DNA from: Rhodanobacteraceae bacterium
GTDB lineage: Bacteria > Pseudomonadota > Gammaproteobacteria > Xanthomonadales > Rhodanobacteraceae
Length of the DNA stretch: 49,426 nt
Assembly: GCA_016790075.1 (NCBI GenBank)
Contig: JAEUPP010000061.1
Location: forward strand, 72,225 to 121,650
Direction of reading: 5' to 3'
This document shows, piece after piece, positions 1 through 9,067 of the stretch (position 1 is its first letter; every line of letters begins with the position of its first letter). A program made the translations under genes and the position numbers. A model generated the notes under the pieces. It was not told the origin of the DNA, ran no database searches, and worked only from the letters and a program-made list of their open reading frames with translations.

Positions 1-828
1 GTAGGTCTTGAGCCATTCCATCGCCTTGTCGAAAGTGTTCATGGTTTCGAGAGGATGCATCTTCGCATCACAGACGATGCCGACCGAATGCGCGCCTGAA
101 CCCAGCGGAATCAGCCAGACCCAGTAGCCCGGCCCGCACAGATGATTGGTCGAACGCCAGCGTTCGGGCGGTGAACACTCCCGCCGCCAGCGCTCGTCGG
201 TGCACCACTGGTCAATCTCGAGCTTGTCGTCGATGCGGAACCAGACCGAGTTCGCATCGTGACCGTTGGACTCGGCAAGATCGAACTTGCGCTTGAGGAT
301 GTTGGCGCGCCCCGCGGCATCGACGACCCAGCGAGCTTTGGCAACGTGACGCTGGCCGGCGTAATCATAGGTAACCACATGATCGGCGTTGCCGCCCGCC
401 ATATCGACGCTGCGCACGATGGCGCCGTCCAGGAAATCCATGCCCGCGCGGCGCACCTCCTCCCCCAGATGGTTTTCGAGTACGCCGCGATCAAGCTGAT
501 AGGTCGGGCGCGGCATGACGCGGCGCACACCGAGTTCGGTCACATTGGGCAGGTCTTCGCGCCCTTCAGAATAAAAAAAACGAAAACCAAATTTATATAT
601 GTGCTCTTTTCGCAGGTGTTCGCCCAGGCCGAGCACGGTGTCAAAATAGTGTGCACCGATCTCGACACTCGACTCGCCGACCTTGTGTGCGGCCAACGGC
701 AACGGGTGACTGCGGCGTTCGAGCACGCACACGGCAATGCCCGGGAAACGCTGCCGCAGTTGCAGCGCCAGGCAAAGCCCCGCCAGGCCGCCGCCAAGAA
801 TGACCACATCGTGCCGCGTTTCGCTCAT
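1..828 (-). CDS. Halogenase-like FAD-dependent oxidoreductase (3' end off window)
   Basis: The first 276 codons are visible with no stop, so the gene continues past the left edge. The N-terminus has an FAD-binding GGGLAGL motif (residues 12-18), then KVGES (49-53), a lysine at 79 in YKFGFRF, and WVWLIP at 236-241. These match the tryptophan-halogenase superfamily: GxGxxG, GES, catalytic Lys and the WxWxIP signature. Such enzymes use FADH2, O2 and halide to halogenate aromatics; related members only oxidise. It is the last visible gene of the minus-strand ketosynthase operon, 63 nt after the antiporter gene. Halogenases occur in xanthomonadin (brominated aryl polyene) loci, so tailoring a polyene is the leading inference. 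An FAD monooxygenase or reductase remains possible. Confidence 0.85.
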   Translation of the reverse strand, partial: MSETRHDVVILGGGLAGLCLALQLRQRFPGIAVCVLERRSHPLPLAAHKVGESSVEIGAHYFDTVLGLGEHLRKEHIYKFGFRFFYSEGREDLPNVTELGVRRVMPRPTYQLDRGVLENHLGEEVRRAGMDFLDGAIVRSVDMAGGNADHVVTYDYAGQRHVAKARWVVDAAGRANILKRKFDLAESNGHDANSVWFRIDDKLEIDQWCTDERWRRECSPPERWRSTNHLCGPGYWVWLIPLGSGAHSVGIVCDAKMHPLETMNTFDKAMEWLKTY

Positions 829-891
829 GGTTCCCGCCCCTAGCATTGCTCTGCTTCACCGGATCTGCCGGCGTTCGATCGTGACCGGCCT

Positions 892-2145
892 TCAGACCGA
901 ATGCACCTTTCCCTCGCCAGCGGCACCGGCTCGCGCACCGCGCGCGAGCAGATCCAGCAGCGGCGAGGTCATCAGCGTCGTTATCACAGCCATCAGCGCA
1001 AGCATCGTGAATAGTTCCTTGCCGATGACGCCGACATCGAGACCGACCTTGAGCACGATCAGCTCCATGAGTCCGCGCGTATTCATCAGCGTGCCGATGG
1101 CGAACGCATCACGCCAGCCCATGCCGGACAGACGCGCGCCCGCCGCACCGCCGAGCACCTTGCCGACGATGGCAAGCAACAGGATCAGCGCCATCGCCGA
1201 GAGCCCCAGCCCGGCGAATGCCTCGGGGCTGGTATTGAGACCTGCCAGAGCGAAGAACACCGGCATCAGCACGAGCACGGAGACATGTTCGAGCCGCTCG
1301 ACCAGGGTATCGAGCAAGGTGTCGTCGCGCGGCAGGCAGGCGCCGAAGAGGAACGCGCCGAACACCTCATGCAACTGCAGCCAGTTTGTCAGCGCCGCGA
1401 ACGCGAAAGTGGCGATCAGCAGCAGCGTAAGCACCGTGCCGTCAGGACGGCCGTCGTCCGCATGCCGGCGCAGCAGGGCCGCGATCGCGGGCCGTACCAG
1501 CGCAAACGCGACGACACTCAGCAGCACCAGCCCCAGGGCCGTGCGCGCGAAGCCGCCCCAACCACCGTCAGCGGAGATCAGCGCGACCACGAGCGCAAGC
1601 AATATCCAGGCGACCACGTCGGCGAACGCGGCGGAGGTCAGACTGAGCACTCCGACCGCGCTTCCCGCCAACCCCTTTTCCTTGAGTATCCGCGCCATGA
1701 TCGGAAAGGCCGTGATTGCTATGGCGGTCGCAATGAACAACGCAAATGGCAGCAGAGTCACGCCGCGCGGTGCGAGCGTGGGGTGCAACCAAGGCGCCAT
1801 CGCCAAACCGAGCAGAAACGGCAGCAACATGGCGAGTCCGCCGATGCGGAACGAGGCTGACATCTGCGCGCGCAACCCGGTCGGCAAGCGCAGCTCAGCG
1901 CCGACGATAAACATGAACAGCACCAGTCCGATTTGGCTGATGCCAGCCAGCGCCGGCAAGCTCTGCGGCGGGAACAATTGCGCCTGCAGGCCCGGCGCGA
2001 GCTGCCCCAGCAACAACGGCCCCAGCGCAATGCCGGCAATCATTTCGCCGATGACCGCCGGCTGACCGAAGCGGAGCAACAGCAGCGACAACAGGCGTGC
2101 AGTAACGAGGATTGCGACCAACTGGACCAGCAACAAGGTATTCAT
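892..2145 (-). CDS. Cation:proton antiporter (CPA2/Kef-type)
   Basis: This 417-aa integral membrane protein has about twelve hydrophobic segments spread over its whole length and no cytoplasmic TrkA/RCK domain. Stretches such as VIGEMIAGIALGPLLLG near residue 35 and LFMFIVGAEL near residue 55 are typical of the Na+/H+ exchanger PF00999 family of CPA2 antiporters (KefB/GerN type). Its start overlaps the stop of the upstream glycosyltransferase by ATGA, so translation is coupled. The position inside a polyketide-type operon is unusual and suggests a role in ion or pH balance linked to that pathway, or possibly export; this is inference. The transported ion cannot be told from sequence. Confidence 0.88.
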   Translation of the reverse strand: MNTLLLVQLVAILVTARLLSLLLLRFGQPAVIGEMIAGIALGPLLLGQLAPGLQAQLFPPQSLPALAGISQIGLVLFMFIVGAELRLPTGLRAQMSASFRIGGLAMLLPFLLGLAMAPWLHPTLAPRGVTLLPFALFIATAIAITAFPIMARILKEKGLAGSAVGVLSLTSAAFADVVAWILLALVVALISADGGWGGFARTALGLVLLSVVAFALVRPAIAALLRRHADDGRPDGTVLTLLLIATFAFAALTNWLQLHEVFGAFLFGACLPRDDTLLDTLVERLEHVSVLVLMPVFFALAGLNTSPEAFAGLGLSAMALILLLAIVGKVLGGAAGARLSGMGWRDAFAIGTLMNTRGLMELIVLKVGLDVGVIGKELFTMLALMAVITTLMTSPLLDLLARGARAGAAGEGKVHSV

Positions 2146-2945
2146 GGCAAAGCTCTCTCAATGGTGCTGGCAGATTGTTGTGTCGTGCTGCGGCACTGGC
2201 CGTCCGGGTCTATGACCTCGACAGGTATGCTGCGCGCGACCCGATACGTCCGAATGACAGAGCCGGCTTGCACCACCCGGCCTATCACATGCGCGGTGAT
2301 ACGGCAGAAATCGCGCAGCGGTTTGAAATGACTGCGGCGAAACTCACCCGCATAGCGCACATCGATGGGAACAGCGGCGACCGGCGTCGCCAGTCGCCGA
2401 GCTGCCTCGATGAGAATGTCGGCCTCGAACACGAAGCCCTGCGGAGCGACATCCAGCGCCAGCCTGACCACCTCGCGCGGATACCAGCGCTGGCCGCTTT
2501 GCGAGTCGACCAGCCGTTGCCCCACGGCCCAGGCTATACCCCAGTCGGCAATATCGTTGGCGATGCGGCGGATCCTGGGCTGACGCTCTCGCCCGATCAG
2601 ACGTGCACCAACCACGATGTGCCGCGGCAACCCGGCGGCCACGCGCAAGATGCGCGGAATATCGCCGTAGAAATGCTGGCCGTCGCCATCCATGGTCAGC
2701 ACGCCATCAATGTCGAGTTCCAGCGCGTGGCGGAAGCCAGCGCGCAGCGCGTTGCCCTTGCCGCCGGGCCGCTCGTGGCGAATCAGCTGTATCGGCAGCC
2801 CGTTCAATGCCGCGACCGTGCCATCGCTGGAGCCATCGTCAACGACGATGACATGAGGCGTGTACTGCAGCGCACCTTCGACGATTGCGCGAATCGCCCG
2901 TTCCTCGTTGAGACAGGGAATCAGCACTGCCGCGCGCAGGCTCAT
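2142..2945 (-). CDS. Family 2 glycosyltransferase (DPM1-like)
   Basis: The product is a 267-aa soluble GT-A glycosyltransferase. AAVLIPCLNEE opens the fold, VVDDGSSDGT (about 35-44) binds the nucleotide sugar, and TMDGDGQH (about 85-92) supplies the metal-binding DxD. This layout matches the dolichyl-phosphate-mannose-synthase/polyprenyl GT2 subgroup. It overlaps both neighbours by ATGA (2942-2945 and 2142-2145) within the ketosynthase operon. Aryl-polyene clusters often carry a GT2 that modifies or anchors the product, so glycosylation of a lipid-like polyene is plausible. The donor sugar is unknown. Confidence 0.9.
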   Translation of the reverse strand: MSLRAAVLIPCLNEERAIRAIVEGALQYTPHVIVVDDGSSDGTVAALNGLPIQLIRHERPGGKGNALRAGFRHALELDIDGVLTMDGDGQHFYGDIPRILRVAAGLPRHIVVGARLIGRERQPRIRRIANDIADWGIAWAVGQRLVDSQSGQRWYPREVVRLALDVAPQGFVFEADILIEAARRLATPVAAVPIDVRYAGEFRRSHFKPLRDFCRITAHVIGRVVQAGSVIRTYRVARSIPVEVIDPDGQCRSTTQQSASTIERALP

Positions 2946-3736
2946 GGCGCCACCTCGACCTGCAGTGAAAAATGAGCGCCGGCCCCAATACGCAGCCGCT
3001 GCGGCGCACCCAGCGCCAGTGCCTGCAGCAACGCGAGACCATTGGCGCAGGGGTTGCGCGCGCGCAAGTCTCGCGCCCAGTCGAGGTCCGGCTCGTCGTT
3101 GGGTCCGGTATCGGACGCCGCACGCAATACTAGGCGTGTTCCCGACGCTGCATCGGGTGCGAGCACCAGGGCGAACGCGAAGCTGCAGTCAAACGGCACG
3201 ACCGAACGCAAAGCCCCCGTTGCGGCCACATCGTAAGCAGCCAATAGCACCGGTGCACCGGTGTCGACGGTCTGCAGCGCCGCTTCCAGCAGCCCCGCAC
3301 CAACGCTGTCAGTCCAGGCGCTCAGCGCCGTCGATGGTGCGCGGCATCCGGTTGCAATACTCCAATAACCGGCAGCAGCGTTGTGCACCGAATTGTGGAA
3401 TTTTGTCGGCGACAGCTCGCGCGGCAGCGAAGCCAGCGTGGAGCACATGTAGTCGGTAATCGCGATATCACCCTGGGTTGAACTGAAAACGCAGGCCAGT
3501 TGCGCCGGCTCCGCCTGCGCCATCGTGCAGGCTTCCGCCGCAGCCTGGGTTGCATACAGCACACTGTCCGGAGCGCGCCGGCGTTCGGCTGCCGGCAAGG
3601 CTACCGGTGTGGGCCTGGGCGGATCGGCGGCCTCGAACGCTCGTTCACCCAGCAATACGGCACGGGCCAGCGGCCAGCTGGTCAACCCGGGCGCATAGAT
3701 ACCGACCCCAGCCACGCGTACGACGAGCTCGCTCAT
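2942..3736 (-). CDS. Chain-length-factor-like beta-ketoacyl synthase (PF13723 type)
   Basis: This is a short ketosynthase-like protein of 264 aa from the chosen start. The ATG at 3736 forms an ATGA overlap with the upstream ketosynthase stop; an ATG five codons earlier (3751) is also open. The sequence keeps the N-terminal thiolase-like half, with HNSVHNAAAGYWSIATG and a following ALSAWTDSVGAG stretch, but no clear TACSS nucleophile elbow and no HGT histidine motif. That is typical of the stand-alone N-terminal ketosynthase family paired with a full ketosynthase in aryl-polyene and flexirubin clusters. It probably forms a heterodimer with the product of 3733-4935 and sets chain length (inference). 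Confidence 0.82.
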   Translation of the reverse strand: MSELVVRVAGVGIYAPGLTSWPLARAVLLGERAFEAADPPRPTPVALPAAERRRAPDSVLYATQAAAEACTMAQAEPAQLACVFSSTQGDIAITDYMCSTLASLPRELSPTKFHNSVHNAAAGYWSIATGCRAPSTALSAWTDSVGAGLLEAALQTVDTGAPVLLAAYDVAATGALRSVVPFDCSFAFALVLAPDAASGTRLVLRAASDTGPNDEPDLDWARDLRARNPCANGLALLQALALGAPQRLRIGAGAHFSLQVEVAP

Positions 3737-4935
3737 GCGCGACCTCCACAACCAAAAACTAGTACCGCATTGTTGCCGCCGAAACCGAAGGAGGACGACA
3801 GCACAATCTGCGGCGCGCGCGCGATATTGGCTAGCGCCAGCTGCGGGCCGCAGGCGGGATCGGGCTGTATGCAGTTGAGCGTGCCCGGCATGAAGCCCTG
3901 CTCCAGGGCGATCAGGCAGACCACTGCCTCGACGATGCCGGCCGCTCCCAGGGTATGTCCGGTCCAGCCCTTGGTCGAGCTGGCGCGCGTGCTTTCCGGG
4001 AAAGTCTCGGTGACCACGACGGCCTCGACCGCATCGTTGGCTGGTGTCGCCGTACCGTGCATGTTGACGTAGTCGATCGCAGCGGCCGACAGCCCGGCAC
4101 GCTGTAGCGCATCGCCTATGGCCAGCCGCGCCCCGAGTCCGGTCGGGTGCGGCGAAGACATGTGATGCGCATCGCTGGATTCGCCCCAGCCAAGCAGCCG
4201 CGGTGCTGCCTGATAACGGTCAGCACGTTCAAGCAGGGCAAAGCCGGCCGCCTCGCCAATGGAAATACCGCGCCGTGTGATGTCAAACGGCCGGCAGGGC
4301 TCGTCGGATACAAGCTGCAGGGCATTGAAGCCGAACAGCACGCTGCCGCAGAGTGTATCGACACCACCGACCACGGCCGCATCTGCCCAGCCCAGGCGGA
4401 TAAGCCGTTCGGCCTGGGCAAATACCTTGGCACTGGAGGAGCATGCCGTCGCCACGGTACACACCGGCCCGCGCGTGCCTAGCACGCCTTGAACGAAGGC
4501 CGCCAGTGAATGCGGCGAATGCAGCAGGAAGTTTCGGTATGACTGCTGGAAGTTCCCGCCGAGGTCGAGATCGCAATAGGCTTCCTCGGTCGCCGCTATG
4601 CTCGCTGTCGACGTGCCCAGCACCAGCGCAACACGATCAGCGCCGTAGCGCGCTACCGCGGCGCGCGCCTGCCCCAGGAAGCCATCCTGCTGCAGGCCAC
4701 GCCAGGCCAGGCGATTATTGCGGCAGTCGATGGCGGCAAATTCGCCAGGCACTGCCGCCTCTTCGAGGCCATCGACACGGCCTATCCAGCAGGATAGCGG
4801 CGCATCGCCGAAATCGTTGCTGCGCAGCCCGCCACGCCTTTCACGCAAGGCGACATGGAAGGCGTCGACGCCGCAGCCTGCGGCCGAAGTGGCGGTATAG
4901 GCCGTCACGGCCAGCGGTGAGATAGGTAATGGCAA
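3733..4935 (-). CDS. Beta-ketoacyl-ACP synthase (FabF-like ketosynthase)
   Basis: This is a condensing enzyme of about 400 aa. It shows the active-site cysteine in VATACSSSAKV, the first histidine in NMHGTATPAND and the second in KGWTGHTLGAAG, with a C-terminal SSSFGFGGNNAVL; the Cys-His-His set is complete. It would extend an ACP-bound acyl or polyene chain with malonyl-ACP. The start is uncertain because only TTG and GTG codons are available. The TTG at 4935 is chosen because AGGTG lies 8 nt upstream; another TTG at 4977 lacks a ribosome site and overlaps the divergent promoter. It is the first gene of the five-gene minus-strand operon. Confidence 0.9.
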   Translation of the reverse strand: MPLPISPLAVTAYTATSAAGCGVDAFHVALRERRGGLRSNDFGDAPLSCWIGRVDGLEEAAVPGEFAAIDCRNNRLAWRGLQQDGFLGQARAAVARYGADRVALVLGTSTASIAATEEAYCDLDLGGNFQQSYRNFLLHSPHSLAAFVQGVLGTRGPVCTVATACSSSAKVFAQAERLIRLGWADAAVVGGVDTLCGSVLFGFNALQLVSDEPCRPFDITRRGISIGEAAGFALLERADRYQAAPRLLGWGESSDAHHMSSPHPTGLGARLAIGDALQRAGLSAAAIDYVNMHGTATPANDAVEAVVVTETFPESTRASSTKGWTGHTLGAAGIVEAVVCLIALEQGFMPGTLNCIQPDPACGPQLALANIARAPQIVLSSSFGFGGNNAVLVFGCGGRA

Positions 4936-4971
4936 GCGCGACGCACCTGAAAGAAAGTGGAACTTACCAGC

Positions 4972-4999
4972 TTGCAAGGCCGGAGCGCGCGACTATACA
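4972..4999 (+). promoter_or_regulatory. Sigma70-type promoter for the YdcF-like gene
   Basis: TTGCAA at 4972-4977 and TATACA at 4994-4999 are separated by 16 bp. Transcription would start near 5006, leaving a leader of about 32 nt before the ATG at 5038. The promoter supports that start over an upstream in-frame GTG at 4957, which lies inside the promoter. Confidence 0.55.
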
Positions 5000-5037
5000 A
5001 CGGCGCCTCTTTTCCCGAACCCCTGACGCAGGTACTG

Positions 5038-5724
5038 ATGAGCTCGCCATATTCCCCGTTTCGCGACGGCCCCTGGCGCCATCTGGCCGATCGTGATGTC
5101 TGGCATTCTTTGACCGTCAGTGCGCTGGCCGTGGTGTTCAGCGCGGGCCTGCTGTGGGTGTATTTCTTCGTGCGCACCCTGTCGTTGGCCTATGGGGCGC
5201 CCCTGCGGCCCCGTTCGGCCGACACCCTGCTGCTGTTCGGCAAGCGCCTGACCGGAGAAACCGTAGACACTGACTACGCCTCGCGCCTTGAGCGCCTGTG
5301 CCAGCTTGTCGCGGAACGCCCGTATGCGCTGTTGCTGCTGGGCGGCCATACGGGCGCCGGGCTGAGCGAAGCCGCCGCCGCACTGGCCTGGCTGCGTGAA
5401 CACGGTCTGCCGCAGGACGCGGACGTGCGTTGCGAGGATGCCTCGACCGACACGCTGGAAAATTTGCGCAATGCGCGCGACTTGATCGGTACCAGCGCAC
5501 GCGTCGCCCTGATCAGCAGCCGCTATCACCTGCCCCGCTGCCTGCTGCTGGCCCAGTCGCTGGGCTTTGACGCCGAGATCGTCGCTGCAGAGCCCGGATT
5601 GCGCCTGACCCCCGGGCTCCTCGCCCGGCTCGCGCTCGAAGCCAGTTACTGCCTCTGGCTCGATGTGGGCCGGCGCTGGGCTCGCCTTATTGGCCATCAG
5701 CGCATGGTCGACCGGGTGACCTGA
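5038..5724 (+). CDS. YdcF/ElyC/SanA-family protein (DUF218)
   Basis: This 228-aa protein has one membrane segment near residues 24-42 and then a DUF218 domain. DTLLLFGKRL opens the fold. Conserved features include LLLLGGHTGAGLSE, STDTLENLRNA (the usual S-x-N-T-x-E-N site) and SSRYHLPRCLLLA. Family members act at the cell envelope (ElyC in lipid-carrier or peptidoglycan metabolism, SanA in permeability), but the chemistry is not settled. An AGG six bases upstream and the mapped promoter favour the ATG at 5038. It is divergent from the ketosynthase operon, and the two genes probably share the intergenic control region. Confidence 0.85.
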   Translation: MSSPYSPFRDGPWRHLADRDVWHSLTVSALAVVFSAGLLWVYFFVRTLSLAYGAPLRPRSADTLLLFGKRLTGETVDTDYASRLERLCQLVAERPYALLLLGGHTGAGLSEAAAALAWLREHGLPQDADVRCEDASTDTLENLRNARDLIGTSARVALISSRYHLPRCLLLAQSLGFDAEIVAAEPGLRLTPGLLARLALEASYCLWLDVGRRWARLIGHQRMVDRVT

Positions 5725-5799
5725 ATACCAATTGCCGGCCGCAGCACGGGCGCCTACCATGCGCGACGGGCCGCCCGGCCCTGAACCGATGGAGCGGAC

Positions 5800-6201
5800 A
5801 TGCTGCGCAGTAGATTTGTACTCATTTTGCTTCTTCCTATCCTGCTGTTGCTGACCGGCTGGCGCGAAGCCCCGCTGGTGAATCCGGACCCTATTGCGAT
5901 ACCGGCGAAAGCCAGCAGCGCCGAAGTCGCCAGGATCATCAAGAAAGCCCTGGTTGGCCGCAAATGGATCGTCGCTGAAGACAATCCCGGCGCCATCAAG
6001 GCTACCCTGCTGATACGCGAGCACAAGGCGAAGATCGCGATCGACTGGGACGCCAAGAGCATCCGTATCAGCTACGTCAGCTCGGAAAATCTCAATTTCA
6101 GCGAAAAGAAAGGCCAGAAGCTGATCCACCAGAACTACAACAGCTGGATCAACAATCTGGTCGTCGACATCAGTGGCGAGCTGACTCTGCTCGGCACCTG
6201 A
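5800..6201 (+). CDS. Envelope protein, probable former lipoprotein with a lost lipobox Cys
   Basis: This is a 133-aa protein of unknown function. The N-terminus (residues 1-20) is a classic lipoprotein signal, LLLLTG, but the residue after Gly is Trp (TGG) where a Cys (TGC/TGT) is expected. The mature part ([52 protein letters not shown]) resembles a family of small gammaproteobacterial lipoproteins as far as I recall. GGAG five bases before the ATG is a good ribosome site. Without the cysteine the protein would stay as a signal-anchored or cleaved periplasmic protein. A single-base sequencing error is the alternative. Confidence 0.75.
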   Translation: MLRSRFVLILLLPILLLLTGWREAPLVNPDPIAIPAKASSAEVARIIKKALVGRKWIVAEDNPGAIKATLLIREHKAKIAIDWDAKSIRISYVSSENLNFSEKKGQKLIHQNYNSWINNLVVDISGELTLLGT

Positions 6202-6221
6202 GCTGCAAAATCCTCACTGCG

Positions 6222-6243
6222 ATGGTGGGCATTGGCCCACCAT
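6222..6243. terminator. Stem-loop, terminator-like
   Basis: ATGGTGGGC and GCCCACCAT form a perfect 9-bp stem with the loop ATTG, 20 nt after the stop of the preceding gene. No T-run follows, so termination is likely but not of the canonical intrinsic type. Confidence 0.5.
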
Positions 6244-6385
6244 TACGAGGCCAGATCTGCTGCTACGCCGATCGTTGTCTTGTGACGAACTTCGATCACC
6301 GCCTGCCGCGGCGGATGCGATAGCAGGCCAGAGCCCTATGCCGCTTTGCTACCGGCACCTTCTCCCTCAAATGCACGCCACATCC

Positions 6386-7291
6386 ATGCCCGATACACCT
6401 GTCTCCCGCCTGCAAACCTTTCTGCACGACCTGCAGGATCGGATCTGCGCCGCACTGGAATCCGCCGACGGCGAAGCGCGTTTCGCCGAAGACAACTGGC
6501 AGCGCGCGGAGGGCGGCGGCGGGCGTTCGCGCGTGCTCAAGCAGGGGCGGGTGTTCGAGCAGGCCGGCGTCGGGTTTTCACGCGTGCATGGCGAGCGCAT
6601 GCCACCGTCAGCCACCGCGCAAAGGCCGGAGCTGGTCGGCCGTAGCTGGACTGCGCTGGGTGTATCGCTGGTACTGCACCCGCGCAATCCCTACGTACCG
6701 ACCACGCACATGAACGTGCGCTACTTTGAAGCGCACAAACCCGATTCAGAACCGGTCTGGTGGTTCGGCGGCGGGTTTGACTTGACCCCGTTCTACCCCT
6801 TTGACGAGGACATCGTGCACTGGCATGCGACCGCGCGCGCCGCCTGCGCCCCTTTCGGCGATTCGGTCTATGCACGCTACAAGCGCTGGTGTGACGAATA
6901 TTTCTTTCTGAAGCACCGCAATGAGACACGTGGAGTCGGCGGGCTGTTCTTCGACGATCTCAATGAAGGCGGTTTCGAGCGCAGTTTCGCGTTCCTGCAA
7001 TCGGTGGGCAACGCCTTTCTGGGCGCCTATCTGCCTATTGTTCAGCGCCGCGCGGAAACGCCTTATGCAGAACGCGAACGCGAATTCCAGTTGTACCGGC
7101 GTGGCCGTTATGTCGAGTTCAATCTGGTCTGGGATCGCGGCACCCTGTTCGGCCTGCAGTCTGGCGGGCGTACCGAATCCATCCTCATGAGCCTGCCGCC
7201 ACGGGTACGCTTCGAGTACGGCTACCAGCCGGAACCCGGCAGCGACGAAGCGCGGCTCGCCGCCTATCTCGTGCCGCGCGACTGGCTCTGA
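6386..7291 (+). CDS. hemF: Oxygen-dependent coproporphyrinogen-III oxidase
   Basis: HemF decarboxylates coproporphyrinogen III to protoporphyrinogen IX with O2 in haem synthesis. Family signatures are clear: [76 protein letters not shown], and [19 protein letters not shown] with [13 protein letters not shown] near the C-terminus. The start is not settled because no candidate has a good ribosome site. The ATG at 6386 gives 301 aa, close to the 299 aa of E. coli HemF. ATGs at 6371 and 6338 and a farther in-frame start at 6275 would add a non-conserved leader. Confidence 0.96.
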   Translation: MPDTPVSRLQTFLHDLQDRICAALESADGEARFAEDNWQRAEGGGGRSRVLKQGRVFEQAGVGFSRVHGERMPPSATAQRPELVGRSWTALGVSLVLHPRNPYVPTTHMNVRYFEAHKPDSEPVWWFGGGFDLTPFYPFDEDIVHWHATARAACAPFGDSVYARYKRWCDEYFFLKHRNETRGVGGLFFDDLNEGGFERSFAFLQSVGNAFLGAYLPIVQRRAETPYAEREREFQLYRRGRYVEFNLVWDRGTLFGLQSGGRTESILMSLPPRVRFEYGYQPEPGSDEARLAAYLVPRDWL

Positions 7292-7457
7292 ACCGGCATT
7301 GCGCGACCACACAGTCCTGCGGCACGAAACCTGCACCAGAACAGCGGGATAGGCTAGGCTAGCTGATCACGCCGGGCCGTCACGAAGACCCCCGTTGTAT
7401 GCTCTGGCTGCGGCAACGGATGCAACAGGCCGGATCAGTCACCTCACTGCATTGCCG

Positions 7458-8663
7458 ATGAAGTCCCGAATCGATTTTCTGCGCGGTACGACTCAGCTGG
7501 CTGGCGAAGGCTTCCTCGGCGCGCTCGACGTCGTTGAAGGCCTGCATCAGGCCGTACTCGACCCGTTCGCAAGACTGTTGCCGTTCGGCCAGTTGCTGAT
7601 GCGCAGCACCGACTTCGTCTATGCGCGGCTGCGCGACGTTGGACACGCGGCAAACACCGCGGCCATAGGCTCACTCGGCTTGTATGAGCGCTATCTGTCG
7701 CCGCGCGGCGGCGACGAGGCCAGTGAAGGCGCCGCCAGTACCTGGATCAGCGCCTTGAACGGCGCAGTCGGCGACCACCTGGAAGCAACTAACAACCCGC
7801 TGGCCCTGTCGCTTGCGTTCTGCCGCAACGGCCGCGTACTCGACCTTGCGCCGGCAGCGCTAGCACGCGAACTGCCCTGCAGCAACGGAACGCTGTATGT
7901 GCTGGTACATGGCCTGGGACTTAACGACTGTCAGTGGGAAGACCACAACGGCGAGGATTTCGGCACACAGCTCGAGCGCGATCTCGGCGGCAGCGCCGTG
8001 CGTCTGCGCTATAACAGCGGCCGGCGCATTTCGGCCAACGGCCGCGAGTTCGCCCGTGCACTGCAGCGGCTTGTCGACATCCATCCACGCGCTATCGAAC
8101 GTCTGGTGCTGATCGGTCACAGCATGGGCGGGCTGGTCTGCCGCAGCGCCTGCAGCTATGCCGTACGTGAAGAGCTGAGCTGGTGCGAACGCCTGCGCGC
8201 CGCGATCTGTCTCGGCTCGCCGCATCTCGGCGCACCGTTGGAGCGGATCGGCGGTCGCTTGAGTGCTGCCCTCGAAGCAACGCCCTATACGCGCGCGCTG
8301 GCCAAACTGACCGAGCGGCGCAGCGCCGGAGTCAAGGACCTGCGCCACGGCTGGTGCAGCGACCGCGACCGCCCACATGAGCGCAAGGATGACGCTGAGA
8401 TCGAACCGCTGCCACCCATCGCGTCCGGGCGCTGGTATCTCGCCGCGGCGACGCTGGCTGGCAGCAGTGACGGCGCGCGCGCGCGCTGGATAGGCGACGG
8501 CCTAGTGCCGGTACCCAGTGCGCTGGGCCAGCATGCCGATCCGCGGCGCTCGCTAAAACTGCCGGCCGCACAGCGTCACGTGTTTCGCGGATTGGGGCAC
8601 ATGGACCTCATGAACCACTCGCGTGTCTACGAACGCCTGCGCGAATGGAGCTGGGCGGACTGA
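7458..8663 (+). CDS. Alpha/beta hydrolase, PGAP1-like esterase/lipase
   Basis: This is a 401-aa protein. The first 130 residues form a helical region without recognisable motifs. The hydrolase domain then has LYVLVHGLGLNDCQW (oxyanion-hole HG), LVLIGHSMGGLVCRSA (nucleophile Ser in GHSMGG), SPHLGAP, and a C-terminal LGHMDLMNH that supplies the His. An acidic residue in WIGDGLVPVPSAL is the likely third member. The pattern matches PGAP1/lipase-like enzymes acting on lipid or ester substrates, probably in the cytoplasm since no signal peptide is seen. The ATG at 7458 is used; an in-frame TTG at 7395 would add 21 unconserved residues. Confidence 0.85.
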   Translation: MKSRIDFLRGTTQLAGEGFLGALDVVEGLHQAVLDPFARLLPFGQLLMRSTDFVYARLRDVGHAANTAAIGSLGLYERYLSPRGGDEASEGAASTWISALNGAVGDHLEATNNPLALSLAFCRNGRVLDLAPAALARELPCSNGTLYVLVHGLGLNDCQWEDHNGEDFGTQLERDLGGSAVRLRYNSGRRISANGREFARALQRLVDIHPRAIERLVLIGHSMGGLVCRSACSYAVREELSWCERLRAAICLGSPHLGAPLERIGGRLSAALEATPYTRALAKLTERRSAGVKDLRHGWCSDRDRPHERKDDAEIEPLPPIASGRWYLAAATLAGSSDGARARWIGDGLVPVPSALGQHADPRRSLKLPAAQRHVFRGLGHMDLMNHSRVYERLREWSWAD

Positions 8664-8718
8664 AGCCATGTCGGATCGACAGCGGCACGGGTTCCCGTCC
8701 GCTCGTCACGACATGCCC

Positions 8719-8967
8719 CTAGGCGCGGCGGATGTCGTGCTTTTCGCGCACTTCGTCGATGCGCGCCTGCACCCTCTCCGGCACATGCCCTTTTTCCGCC
8801 TGCGCAAAAATCTCGCCCAGCACGCGGCGCTCGTCTTCGTCGACATGGTTGTCGCGCAACGCGAGGCCGAGCAGAAAGTTGATTTCGCCGATGTCGAGCT
8901 GACCGTCGTTGGCAAACACCGGAATGGACTGGAACGCGATTTCAATGTGGCTCTTGGCTTGCGGCAT
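8719..8967 (-). CDS. Small acidic protein, TerB-like helical motif
   Basis: The 82-aa protein starts at an ATG with AGGAG nine bases upstream; a longer frame to 9027 lacks such a site. The segment NDGQLDIGEINFLLGLALRD followed by NHVDEDERRVLGEIF has two D-x-(I/V)-D-x-x-E elements. These resemble the repeated acidic helices of TerB-like domains or loose EF-hands. No enzyme motif is present. It lies between convergent and codirectional genes without overlap, so it is probably monocistronic. The function is unknown; metal binding is only a guess. Confidence 0.7.
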   Translation of the reverse strand: MPQAKSHIEIAFQSIPVFANDGQLDIGEINFLLGLALRDNHVDEDERRVLGEIFAQAEKGHVPERVQARIDEVREKHDIRRA

Positions 8968-9067
8968 AAGGCAGGACTCCTCGTTAAGCAGATGCACAGC
9001 AGATGGGCTGCGGCAGAGGTCGGACAATAGCGCAGGGGCGGTGGGGGCAGTGAGAGAACACCGCTGC

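Noticed and set aside
2112-2975. 287-aa plus-strand frame across the GT2 gene
   Set aside because: It is a shadow of the minus-strand glycosyltransferase, produced by high GC content.
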